Below, piece after piece: positions 16,984-24,660 of a DNA stretch of 64,000 bases. The notes under the pieces are model-generated. The model was not told where the DNA came from. It saw nothing but the letters and a program-made list of their open reading frames with translations, and ran no database searches. Position numbers and translations under genes: made by a program. Source of the DNA: Tropicibacter alexandrii (GTDB lineage Bacteria; Pseudomonadota; Alphaproteobacteria; Rhodobacterales; Rhodobacteraceae); contig NZ_RCTZ02000011.1 of NCBI RefSeq assembly GCF_003667315.2, forward strand, positions 87,672 through 151,671, read 5' to 3'. How positions within the stretch are numbered: position 1 is the stretch's first letter; each line of letters starts with the position of its first letter.

Positions 16984-17662
16984 AGACCTTCGAGCGCCGC
17001 CAGCCGGCTGCACGGGCCTCCGCCTCGGTGCAGAAATAGCGCTCGCCCTTGGAGGGACTGATCTTCGTCCGGGTGTAGTATTCCTGACCGGGCACATGGT
17101 AGATGCGCACGCCCTTCGAATTGATGTTGCCCTTGATCTTGCAGTCCTGAGGCACGGCGCGGGCCAATTGCGCCTCGCGCCCCTGCCGTCCCACCGCGCG
17201 AAAGGCCGCAGGCCGCATGACGCCGGTGCCAAACAGCCCCGCCTTGACGCGACGGGCATAGGCTTCGTCACCGATGTAGCGGTCGGAATATTTCGGATAG
17301 GCAAAGGCCAGCCCGCCACGCACGAGATCGCGGTTCAGCTCGGACGTACCGTCCATGCAGATTGCGACGATGCGTGAATAACGGTCCGTATCCGTCTGAA
17401 AGCACTCCAGAACCCGGCCCTCATATCGAGCCGTGACCTCGGCGGTCACCCATTTGCCACAGGCCCACATCGGGGTGCCCTCGCCGCCGCAGCGCTGGTC
17501 GCCCTCGACCGCGTCGATGCCGTGCAACCGAATGCGCTGGCCGTCGATGACGAAGGTATCGCCGTCCACCACATGCGCAGGTCCGCGCACGGCCAGCCTG
17601 TCGCTCGCTTGTCCCGCCCCGGCCCACAGAGCCACCATCGCCATGATCGCAAATCTTAACAT
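16982..17662 (-). CDS. Secreted thermonuclease-family (SNase-like) protein
   Basis: Exported nuclease-like protein of 226 aa. A signal peptide (MLRFAIMAMVALWAGAGQAS) leads into an SNase domain: VVDGDTFVIDGQRIRLHGID near 31-50, with the catalytic-type Arg and Glu in RIRLHGIDAVEGD. The later DRYSRIVAICMDG carries the second arginine region. Residues about 172-226 are an extra C-terminal module (KGNIN, RIYHVPGQEYY, GERYFC, EARAAGW) seen in many alphaproteobacterial proteins of this type. The ATG lies inside a perfect TTAA-N7-TTAA box, so ATG 17644 is an alternative start. Confidence 0.85.
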   Translation of the reverse strand: MLRFAIMAMVALWAGAGQASDRLAVRGPAHVVDGDTFVIDGQRIRLHGIDAVEGDQRCGGEGTPMWACGKWVTAEVTARYEGRVLECFQTDTDRYSRIVAICMDGTSELNRDLVRGGLAFAYPKYSDRYIGDEAYARRVKAGLFGTGVMRPAAFRAVGRQGREAQLARAVPQDCKIKGNINSKGVRIYHVPGQEYYTRTKISPSKGERYFCTEAEARAAGWRRSKV

Positions 17663-17670
17663 TCCGTTAA
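17656..17670. promoter_or_regulatory. CtrA-type box TTAA-N7-TTAA
   Basis: TTAA-CATTCCG-TTAA matches the full binding consensus of the alphaproteobacterial response regulator CtrA. It overlaps the start codon of the thermonuclease gene. A second, N6-spaced TTAA pair lies at 17707-17720, overlapping the betA stop. TTAA is rare in this GC-rich sequence, which makes a chance match less likely. Confidence 0.5.
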
Positions 17671-17716
17671 GATCGGCGTTCCGGTGCCCGGTTTCAACCG
17701 AATCTGTTAAGGAAAG

Positions 17717-19369
17717 TTAACGCTGCTGCGCCTGCCAATCGGGGTGAATCCACGGCTCTGACTCGTCGCGCGGCAGGCTGCGCCCCAGCACGTGATCTGC
17801 GATCTTCTCGCCAACCATGATCGAGGGGGCGTTGAGGTTGCCATTGGTGATGCGCGGAAAGATCGAACTGTCCGCCACGCGCAGGCCCTCGACCCCAATG
17901 ACCCTACCCTCGGGATCGACCACCGCGTGCGGGTCCTCTGCCGCGCCCATCCGGCAGGTGCCGCAGGGGTGATAGGCGCTTTCGGCATGCTCCCGTATGA
18001 ACGCATCCAAAGCCTCGTCCGATTGCACGTCGGCGCCCGGCTGGATTTCCTTGCCGCGATACGGATCGAACGCCGCTTGACCAAAGATTTCCCGCGTCAG
18101 GCGAATGCATTGGCGAAAATCGGTCCAGTCCTCCGGGTCGGACATGTAGTTGAAGAAGATCCGCGGTGCCGCTTCGGGATCGCCGGAGTGCAAAGTGATC
18201 GCCCCCCGCGATTTCGACCGCATCGGCCCGACATGGGCCTGAAATCCATGCCCCTCGGCCGCGACCTTGCCGTCGTAGCGTACGGCGATCGGCAGGAAAT
18301 GATATTGGATATCAGGATATTGCACCCCGGCCTTCGAGCGGATGAAACCGCAGCTCTCGAACTGGTTCGACGCGCCCGGACCCCGCCGCCGCAGCACCCA
18401 TTGCGCCCCAACCCAAGCCTTGCCCCACAGGTTCCAATACTTCGCCAGACTGACCGGCTGCGTCGCGGCCATCTGGATATACAACTCAAGGTGGTCCTGC
18501 AGGTTCTGCCCCACGCCGGGCCGATCCGCCCGCACGCCGATGCCGAGGGCGCGCAGATGCGCCGCCGGGCCAATGCCCGAATGCATCAGCAGCGCCGGCG
18601 AGTTGATGGCAGAGGCCGCAACGATCACCTCCGCCCCCGCGCGGATCACCTCGACCTTCGGACCCCGGCGAATCTCGACCCCCACCGCGCGCCCGTCCTC
18701 GAACACCACGCGCCGGGCCAGCCCCCGCACCAGCCGCGCGCCGCGTGCCAGCGCAGGCCGCAGATAGGCCTTGGCCGCCGACCACCGCTCGCCCTTCCAG
18801 ACGGTCATGTCGAACGCGCCAAACCCTTCTTGTTGCGCGCCGTTATAGTCGCCGGTCACCGGATAACCCGCCTGCCGCCCGGCCTCGACGAAGGCCCGTG
18901 TCAACGGGTTGTCCCGCTTGCCCCGCGTCACATGCAAGGGTCCGCCCCGCCCGCGCCATGCCGGGTCGCCGCCATGCCCGCCGGAATGCCAATCCTCCAT
19001 GCGCTTGAAATAGGGCAAGACATCCGCATAACCCCATGACTTGGCGCCACTTTCCTCCCAATGGGCATAGTCCATCGCGTGCCCGCGCACGTAGATCATG
19101 CCGTTGATCGAGCTTGACCCGCCAATGACCTTGCCGCGCGGGGTCACCAGCCTGCGCCCGCCCAAGCCCGGCTCGGGCTCTGTGCTGTAGCCCCAGTCAT
19201 AACGCTTCATGTTCATCGGATAGGACAGCGCGCCGGGCATGTTGATGAACGGCCCCCAATCGCTGCCACCATGCTCGATGACCGTGACGGACTTGCCCGC
19301 TTCGACCAGCCTGTAGGCCATGGCACAGCCCGCGCTGCCCGCGCCGATGATCACGTAATCTGACGTCAT
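17717..19369 (-). CDS. betA: Choline dehydrogenase
   Basis: FAD-dependent GMC oxidoreductase of 550 aa oxidising choline to betaine aldehyde (and often on to glycine betaine). The N-terminal ADP-binding motif is [16 protein letters not shown]. The GMC signature [20 protein letters not shown] lies near 80-99. The C-terminal [11 protein letters not shown] holds the active-site histidine, and [16 protein letters not shown] is the second conserved block. ATG 19369 follows GGAAAGA. betC and betI lie on the same strand upstream but are separated by an opposed methyltransferase gene. No betB (betaine-aldehyde dehydrogenase) is present in the window. Confidence 0.95.
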   Translation of the reverse strand: MTSDYVIIGAGSAGCAMAYRLVEAGKSVTVIEHGGSDWGPFINMPGALSYPMNMKRYDWGYSTEPEPGLGGRRLVTPRGKVIGGSSSINGMIYVRGHAMDYAHWEESGAKSWGYADVLPYFKRMEDWHSGGHGGDPAWRGRGGPLHVTRGKRDNPLTRAFVEAGRQAGYPVTGDYNGAQQEGFGAFDMTVWKGERWSAAKAYLRPALARGARLVRGLARRVVFEDGRAVGVEIRRGPKVEVIRAGAEVIVAASAINSPALLMHSGIGPAAHLRALGIGVRADRPGVGQNLQDHLELYIQMAATQPVSLAKYWNLWGKAWVGAQWVLRRRGPGASNQFESCGFIRSKAGVQYPDIQYHFLPIAVRYDGKVAAEGHGFQAHVGPMRSKSRGAITLHSGDPEAAPRIFFNYMSDPEDWTDFRQCIRLTREIFGQAAFDPYRGKEIQPGADVQSDEALDAFIREHAESAYHPCGTCRMGAAEDPHAVVDPEGRVIGVEGLRVADSSIFPRITNGNLNAPSIMVGEKIADHVLGRSLPRDESEPWIHPDWQAQQR

Positions 19370-19509
19370 GGATGTCTTTCCGTATTTGTCTTGACAGGGG
19401 CCGGTGCTTGGCCGTAACGGCCAATCCGATGCACCCGAGAGATGCAGCGTGTCGTTCGCCGCGTGGCCCGGTCCGGGCAAATGAGCGGACCCCTGAGAGA
19501 TGATGAGCC

Positions 19510-20457
19510 ATGCAAGGGACGCGTTTCCCCTCTGGCGACCCGGCGGCGGACCGTCGGGCCGGTTTCGCCGAAACCATGCTGCACCTGGGCGACCTGGCCG
19601 CAGCGATCGAAGCGATGAAATCCGCGCTGGATCTGGCGCCGGACTGGGCGGCGGGCTGGTTCCGTCTGGGCGAATGGTACGAGGCGGCGGGACTCGAAGC
19701 AGAGGCCGTAACCGCTTGGGACCGCGCGATTCTCGCCGATCCGGCGGACCCGCTGGGTGCGGTTCTGAAACGCGATCTGCTGCGCGGGACGCAAGTGGCC
19801 GACACGCTGCCCCCGGCTTTCGTCGAGCTGCTGTTTGACCAATACGCGCCGCGTTTCGACACGGCGCTTCAGGACCGGCTCGGCTATCGCGGCCCGCAAA
19901 TCATTGCCGATGCACTGCGCGCCGCCGGCGTCACCGCCGTGACCAATGTCATGGATCTCGGCTGCGGCACCGGCCTGACGGGCGAGGTGCTCCGCCCGCT
20001 GGCGCAGACCATGCACGGGGTCGACATCTCCGCCGGCATGCTGGCCGAGGCCGAGGCCAAGGGGCTGTATGACCGGCTCATCAAGGGGGACATCGCCGCG
20101 CTGCCGCTCGCGGATCAGCCCTATGACCTGATCGTCGCCACCGATGTCTTCAACTATCTCGGCGCGCTGGACGGGGTCATGACCTGGATCGCGGGCAGCC
20201 TCGCCCCGGGGGGCCTGCTGGCCTTCACCGTCGAAAAAGGCACCAAGGGCTACACCCTGCAAGAAGCCCGCCGCTTTGCCCACGCCCCCGCCTATGTCCG
20301 GGACTTGCTCACGCAGGCGGGCCTGACCAAGATCACCCTGACCGACTGCGTGCTGCGTCATGATCGCGGCACGGATGTCATGGGCCTGACCGTCACCGCC
20401 CGCGCCACGGCGACACAACACACGCGTGAGGGCGAAGACGGGTTGGAAACCGCCTGA
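19510..20457 (+). CDS. TPR-containing class I methyltransferase
   Basis: Protein of 315 aa. Residues about 15-90 form two TPR-like helical repeats ([20 protein letters not shown] and a [13 protein letters not shown] segment). A class I SAM-dependent methyltransferase domain follows, with motif [16 protein letters not shown] near 150-164 and a Methyltransf_11/25-like core ([11 protein letters not shown], then [12 protein letters not shown]). The substrate is unknown; TPR-methyltransferases of this layout may act on proteins or small molecules. It is oriented against the flanking bet genes and its promoter shares the 140-bp gap with betA. Confidence 0.88.
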   Translation: MQGTRFPSGDPAADRRAGFAETMLHLGDLAAAIEAMKSALDLAPDWAAGWFRLGEWYEAAGLEAEAVTAWDRAILADPADPLGAVLKRDLLRGTQVADTLPPAFVELLFDQYAPRFDTALQDRLGYRGPQIIADALRAAGVTAVTNVMDLGCGTGLTGEVLRPLAQTMHGVDISAGMLAEAEAKGLYDRLIKGDIAALPLADQPYDLIVATDVFNYLGALDGVMTWIAGSLAPGGLLAFTVEKGTKGYTLQEARRFAHAPAYVRDLLTQAGLTKITLTDCVLRHDRGTDVMGLTVTARATATQHTREGEDGLETA

Positions 20458-20493
20458 GGCGAACACAACATCAAGCATAAGGAACCACCCCTG

Positions 20494-20530
20494 TGCTTCT
20501 TCTTGGTCCAAATACCCAAATTCCGCCCCC
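20494..20530 (-). repeat. GAGGTATTTGG-type intergenic repeat (copy D, reverse)
   Basis: Plus-strand TTCTTCTTGGTCCAAATACC is the reverse complement of the core found at 24005-24060, 28616-28672 and 32295-32341. It lies between the convergent methyltransferase and betC genes. The GC hairpin part seen in the other copies is eroded here. Confidence 0.65.
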
Positions 20531-20542
20531 ACCACGCGCGCC

Positions 20543-22048
20543 TCACTCTCCGCGTGGAAAGCGCTGGTTCTCTTCCAGCACGTTCAGGTCCATGTGATTG
20601 CGCATGTAGCGTTCCGACGCATCCCGCAACGGCTGGAAGTCCCACGGGAAATAGCCGCCCTGCCGCAGTGCCTCATAGACCACCCAGCGCCGGGCCTGCG
20701 ATTGCCGGACCTCGGCATCGAACCGCTTCAGATCCCAGCGTTCTGCCGCCTGCGCGCGAAAGCCCTCCAGCACCTCGGCATGCCCTGCCTCGCCCGCAAG
20801 GTTCACCAACTCATGCGGATCGGCCTCCAGATCGAACAGTTGTTCGGGGTCCAGATCGCAGGCGGTGTATTTCCACCGCCCCTGCCGCAGGCACACGAGC
20901 GGCGCGTAGGAGCCTTCTGCCGCGTATTCCATCGCCACCGGGGTTTCCCGCGCCGTACCGTTCATCAGCGGCACAAGGCTCTCGCCCGCGGTCCAAGGCA
21001 TGACCTCGGACATGTCCACCCCCGCCAGATCACACAGCGTCGGGCAGACGTCGATATTCGACACCGGATCATCGACCCGCGCGCCGGTGCCTCCGGGCAC
21101 GGCGACCATCATCGGCACCCGCGCCGAGCCCTCGTAGAAGCACATCTTGAACCACAGCCCGCGCTCGCCCAGCATGTCGCCGTGATCGCTGACAAAGACC
21201 ACGATGGCCTCTTGCCGCGTATCTTCGAGCACACCCAGCAGTTCGCCCACCTTGTCGTCGAGATAGCTGATATTGGCAAAATAAGCGCGGCGCGAGCGGC
21301 GGATATCCTCCTCGGTGATGTCGAAATTGCGCCAGTCATTGGCGTCGAAGATGCGCTTGGCGTGGGGGTCGTGATCCTCGTAGGCCATGGCCGGAACCTC
21401 AGGCAGCAGGTGGTCGCAGTCCTCGTAGAGGTCCCAATACTTGCGCCGCGCCACGTAAGGATCATGCGGATGCGTGAAGCTGACGGTCAGGCACCACGGG
21501 CGGTCGTCCTTGCCACGCGCCAGATCGTAGATCTTCATCTTGGCCGCGTGGGCGACCTCGTCGTCATATTCCATCTGGTTGGAAATCTCGGCCACGCCCG
21601 CGCCCGTGACCGAGCCCATGTTGTGATACCACCAGTCGATCCGCTCGCCGGGTTTGCGGTAATCCGGCGTCCAGCCGAAATCGGCGGGGTAAATGTCGGT
21701 GGTCAGGCGTTCCTCGAACCCATGCAATTGGTCCGGCCCGACGAAATGCATCTTGCCTGAGAGGCAGGTCTGATAGCCCGCCCGACGCAGGTGATGCGCA
21801 TAGGTGGGGATGTCGCTCGCGAACTCGGCGGCGTTGTCATAGACCCGGCTCATGCTGGGCAACTGCCCCGACATGAAAGACGCCCGCCCCGGCGCGCACA
21901 AGGGCGAGGCGGTGTAGGCGTTGCGAAAGCGGGTCGAACGCGCCGCCAGCGCCTTGAGGTTCGGCGCGTGCAGCCAGTCGGCAGGGCCGTCGGGAAACAG
22001 CGTGCCGTTGAGCTGGTCTACCATGACGATCAGGATATTGGGTTTCAT
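20543..22048 (-). CDS. betC: Choline-sulfatase
   Basis: Sulfatase of 501 aa that hydrolyses choline-O-sulfate to choline and sulfate. Cys51 in SPLCAPGR (C-x-P-x-R) is the residue expected to be converted to formylglycine. The N-terminal ILIVMVDQLNG supplies metal-binding Asp, and VSDHGDMLGERGLWFK is the conserved second sulfatase block. The C-terminal WVVYEALRQGGYFPWDFQPL is typical of BetC. Its ATG overlaps the betI stop region by 4 bases (ATGA), so the two are co-translated. It feeds choline to BetA, making glycine betaine as osmoprotectant or carbon source. Confidence 0.95.
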   Translation of the reverse strand: MKPNILIVMVDQLNGTLFPDGPADWLHAPNLKALAARSTRFRNAYTASPLCAPGRASFMSGQLPSMSRVYDNAAEFASDIPTYAHHLRRAGYQTCLSGKMHFVGPDQLHGFEERLTTDIYPADFGWTPDYRKPGERIDWWYHNMGSVTGAGVAEISNQMEYDDEVAHAAKMKIYDLARGKDDRPWCLTVSFTHPHDPYVARRKYWDLYEDCDHLLPEVPAMAYEDHDPHAKRIFDANDWRNFDITEEDIRRSRRAYFANISYLDDKVGELLGVLEDTRQEAIVVFVSDHGDMLGERGLWFKMCFYEGSARVPMMVAVPGGTGARVDDPVSNIDVCPTLCDLAGVDMSEVMPWTAGESLVPLMNGTARETPVAMEYAAEGSYAPLVCLRQGRWKYTACDLDPEQLFDLEADPHELVNLAGEAGHAEVLEGFRAQAAERWDLKRFDAEVRQSQARRWVVYEALRQGGYFPWDFQPLRDASERYMRNHMDLNVLEENQRFPRGE

Positions 22049-22614
22049 GACTGCTCCTCCATGAGGGCGCGGGCCACGGCCATGACCCGTGCCTCTGCGC
22101 CCTCGATTGCCTCGTCGCCCAAAGCGGCGCGCAGGTAGACCCCGTCGATCAGCGCGGCCAGCGTCGCCGCAGCAGCCTCGGGGTCGCGCGCGCGCCCGCG
22201 CAGGCTTGCGATCAGGTTCGAGCGCAAGCGCCGCTGATAGACGCGCAGCAAGCGCGCCACATCCGCGTCGCGCTGCGCCAAAACGTAGAAATTGAGCCAA
22301 GCAGCAATGGTGGCGCGGTCGAAATGCCCCTCGCCCATGCTTGCGCTGATGATGGCCTCCAGCCGCCGCCCTTCGGGGGCAGTTGCCAAGGCATGGCGAA
22401 CGTCAGCGCCATATTCCGACAGGATATGCCGCATCGCCGCGAGGAAAATCTGCGCTTTCGAGCCGAAATAATGATGCGCCAGCGCGCTGGACATGCCCGC
22501 GCGTTTCGCAATCTGGCCAACCGTCACGTCCAATGTCCCGCTCTGGCCGATTTCCTCGACCGTCGCGGCCACCAGCGCCGCCCGCCTTATGGGTTCCTGT
22601 CCGACCTTTGGCAT
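22045..22614 (-). CDS. betI: BetI-type TetR-family repressor
   Basis: Transcription repressor of 189 aa. The N-terminal TetR helix-turn-helix includes VTVGQIAKRAGMSSALAHHY near 30-49, which matches the BetI pattern, as does the starting MPKVGQEPIRRAALVAAT. BetI represses bet genes until choline is present. It heads a betI-betC unit with a 4-base overlap. A TTGAC-N6-GTCAA inverted repeat 20-35 bp upstream of its ATG is a candidate self-operator. Confidence 0.93.
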   Translation of the reverse strand: MPKVGQEPIRRAALVAATVEEIGQSGTLDVTVGQIAKRAGMSSALAHHYFGSKAQIFLAAMRHILSEYGADVRHALATAPEGRRLEAIISASMGEGHFDRATIAAWLNFYVLAQRDADVARLLRVYQRRLRSNLIASLRGRARDPEAAAATLAALIDGVYLRAALGDEAIEGAEARVMAVARALMEEQS

Positions 22615-22633
22615 TCTTTCGGAATGCCGGTTC

Positions 22634-22649
22634 TTGACTGACCCGTCAA
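22634..22649. promoter_or_regulatory. Candidate BetI operator
   Basis: TTGACTGACCCGTCAA is an imperfect palindrome (outer TTGAC/GTCAA arms) located 20 bp upstream of the betI start codon. Position and symmetry fit a TetR-family dimer site. TTGAC could also be read as a -35 element on the minus strand. Confidence 0.5.
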
Positions 22650-22686
22650 TAAAAATCCTGACGCCCGCGCGGTGCCGGGCGTCGGG

Positions 22687-22884
22687 TCATGCGTGGATCG
22701 TGCCGATCACGGTGTTCTGGGGCAGTTTGGCCACCTCGATCCCGTCCTGCACCCGGCGCAGGTTGTAGCCGTAGCCGCGCATCCGAAAGCGCCACTCGGC
22801 GTCGGACAGAACCTTTTCGCGCTCCTTCAACAGGAACTCGGCGATCTCGACCATGTCATGGGTCGTCTTGGTATCGGTGAACAT
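22687..22884 (-). CDS. Small conserved-looking protein of unknown function
   Basis: Protein of 65 aa beginning MFTDTKTTHDMVEIAEFLLK. It is helical and charged in the first half, with a basic, tyrosine-containing middle (RFRMRGYGYNLRRVQDG). No domain is recognised and there are no membrane segments or signal peptide. The start at 22884 is supported by GGAG upstream (TGGAGACGGGAT). It sits between the bet genes and an EamA exporter on the same strand with spacings of about 70 and 108 bp. Confidence 0.62.
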   Translation of the reverse strand: MFTDTKTTHDMVEIAEFLLKEREKVLSDAEWRFRMRGYGYNLRRVQDGIEVAKLPQNTVIGTIHA

Positions 22885-22992
22885 ATCCCGTCTCCATCTG
22901 ATGGGGTTGACAGGATCAGGGTCGGCGCGAATCGCGGCAAAAATGGGGTGGCCGCGCGGATTTTTCATGGAATGGCGACAATGACGGCCCGT

Positions 22993-23898
22993 TCAGACCT
23001 TCGTTTCCGGGATGGCCGGGGTGACGCGACGCTTCAGCACTGCTTCGCGCCACGTGATGAAGACCACGGCGCTCAGAATGATCACCCCGCCGGTGATCAC
23101 CCATGGGTCGATCGGTTCGGCAAAGAACATCGCCCCCAGCGAGACCGACCAGACCAGTTGCAGGAACGTGACCGGTTGGGTGACGGTGACCGGAGCCGAG
23201 GCGAAGGCCAAAGTCATCGTGTAATGACCCGCCGTTGCAAACAGCGCCACGAAGAACAGCACGGTCAATTCCCATGCGGTGGGCCAGACCCACACGGCCA
23301 AGGCCAAAGGCGCGAGCCCGATGGTCACGGTCACGGACAGCAGCGCCACGACAACCACGGCGCTGACCTCGTCCGACAGGATCTTGGCCAGCAGGTAGGA
23401 CACGCCGAATAGCAGCGCCGTGCCCAGCATGGCGAAATGCCCCGGGTCCAGTTCGCGAAATCCCGGCCGCAGGATCACCAAGGCACCGATCAGCGCGGCC
23501 ACGATCGCCATGACACGCCGGACCGCCAACCGTTCGCCCAAGAACACGACCGCGAGGATGGTGACATAGACCGGGTTGAGATAGTTCATCGCCGTGACCT
23601 CGGCGATGGGAATGCGGGTCATGGCGTAGAACCACAGGGCCACGCCCACCGTATGCACCACCCCGCGCAACGAACACAGCCGCCACTGCCGCGCGGTCAG
23701 CCGCGTGCGGGCCAGAGACCGCACCATCGGCAGCAGGAAGACCAAACCGATCAGGTAGCGCAGGAAGGCGCTTTCGGCAGCCGGGATGCGCCCGCCCAGC
23801 AGTTTGACCAGTGCCGTGACACCCACGAAGCAAAGCCCCGATACAATCATCCAGAAGATGCCCCGCCCCGGGGATGCCGTTTCCATGCAGGCAGACAT
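22993..23898 (-). CDS. EamA-family (DMT) transporter
   Basis: Inner-membrane transporter of about 301 aa with ten predicted hydrophobic helices arranged as two EamA repeats, each with the conserved pattern seen in LNPVYVTILAVVFLGERL (repeat 1) and QLVWSVSLGAMFFAEPID (repeat 2). DMT proteins usually export metabolites or amino acids; the substrate here is unknown. ATG 23898 was chosen, with ATG 23886 and 23925 as alternatives, because no strong ribosome binding site decides. Confidence 0.87.
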   Translation of the reverse strand: MSACMETASPGRGIFWMIVSGLCFVGVTALVKLLGGRIPAAESAFLRYLIGLVFLLPMVRSLARTRLTARQWRLCSLRGVVHTVGVALWFYAMTRIPIAEVTAMNYLNPVYVTILAVVFLGERLAVRRVMAIVAALIGALVILRPGFRELDPGHFAMLGTALLFGVSYLLAKILSDEVSAVVVVALLSVTVTIGLAPLALAVWVWPTAWELTVLFFVALFATAGHYTMTLAFASAPVTVTQPVTFLQLVWSVSLGAMFFAEPIDPWVITGGVIILSAVVFITWREAVLKRRVTPAIPETKV

Positions 23899-24004
23899 AT
23901 CGTGTTCACCGGCGGGTACAAGCATGTCTGCGGCATGCATGTGTTCCGGGCAAGGATTTCGCCCCGGCTTGCGCCGGGTCGACCCGCGCGGGCTGCGCCC
24001 GCGC

Positions 24005-24060
24005 AAGGGGCTCTGCCCCCGGCCTGCGGCCTCCCCCGCGGCATTTCGGGCCAGAAAAAG
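24005..24060 (+). repeat. GGGGCTCTGCCCC / GCATTTCGGG intergenic repeat (copy A)
   Basis: A hairpin GGGGCTCTGCCCC followed by GGCCTGCGGCC, CCCCCGCGGCATTT and a CCAGAAAAAG end. It is a diverged member of the family at 28616-28672 and 32295-32341. It sits directly behind the LysE gene 3' end, so on the minus strand it may terminate that transcript. Confidence 0.65.
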
Positions 24061-24066
24061 ACCCGA

Positions 24067-24660
24067 TCAGGAGAACAGCAATTTCGCCGCGATGGCCCAC
24101 ATGGTCAGACCGATGACGAGATCGAGAATTTGCCACGCGCGGGGTCTTGCGAAGACCGGGGCGAGCAGGCGCGCGCCGTAGCCGAGCGCCGTGAAGAAGG
24201 TGAACGAGGCGGTCATGGCGCCGAGGGCGAAATCGAGCCGGTCATCATATTGCGCCGAGACCGCGCCCAGCAGGACGACCGTATCGAGGTAGACATGCGG
24301 GTTGAGCCATGTCAGCGCGAGGCAGGTGAGGATGGCGTTGCGCAGGCTGCCCGCGGTGGGGCCTGCCTGCATCGTCGCGCCACCCCTGTAGGCGGCCAGC
24401 AGGGTGCGCGCGCCGTACCAGATCAGGAAGGCCGCGCCGAACAGCCGCATCGCCCATTCGAGGCCGGGGATCGCGGTGGCGAGGTGGCCGAACCCCGCGA
24501 CCCCGGCGGCGATCAAGGCGGCGTCGGACAGGGCGCAGACCGCGACGACGGGGCCGACATGGGCGCGCAGCAAGCCTTGCCGCAGGACAAAGGCGTTCTG
24601 TGCCCCGATGGCAAGGATCAGCGAAAGGCCAAGGGCAAAACCCGCAAGGGCGGTGGTCAT
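24067..24660 (-). CDS. LysE/ArgO-family amino-acid exporter
   Basis: Inner-membrane exporter of 197 aa with six hydrophobic helices. The family signature LSLILAIGAQNAFVLRQGLL lies at the N-terminus and LTWLNPHVYLDTVVLLGAVS near 115-134, matching ArgO/LysE arginine or lysine exporters. Its ATG overlaps the stop of the STAND ATPase gene (ATGA), so it is translated from that gene's mRNA. The usual LysG/ArgP regulator is not adjacent. The exported substrate is probably a basic amino acid, by family. Confidence 0.92.
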   Translation of the reverse strand: MTTALAGFALGLSLILAIGAQNAFVLRQGLLRAHVGPVVAVCALSDAALIAAGVAGFGHLATAIPGLEWAMRLFGAAFLIWYGARTLLAAYRGGATMQAGPTAGSLRNAILTCLALTWLNPHVYLDTVVLLGAVSAQYDDRLDFALGAMTASFTFFTALGYGARLLAPVFARPRAWQILDLVIGLTMWAIAAKLLFS

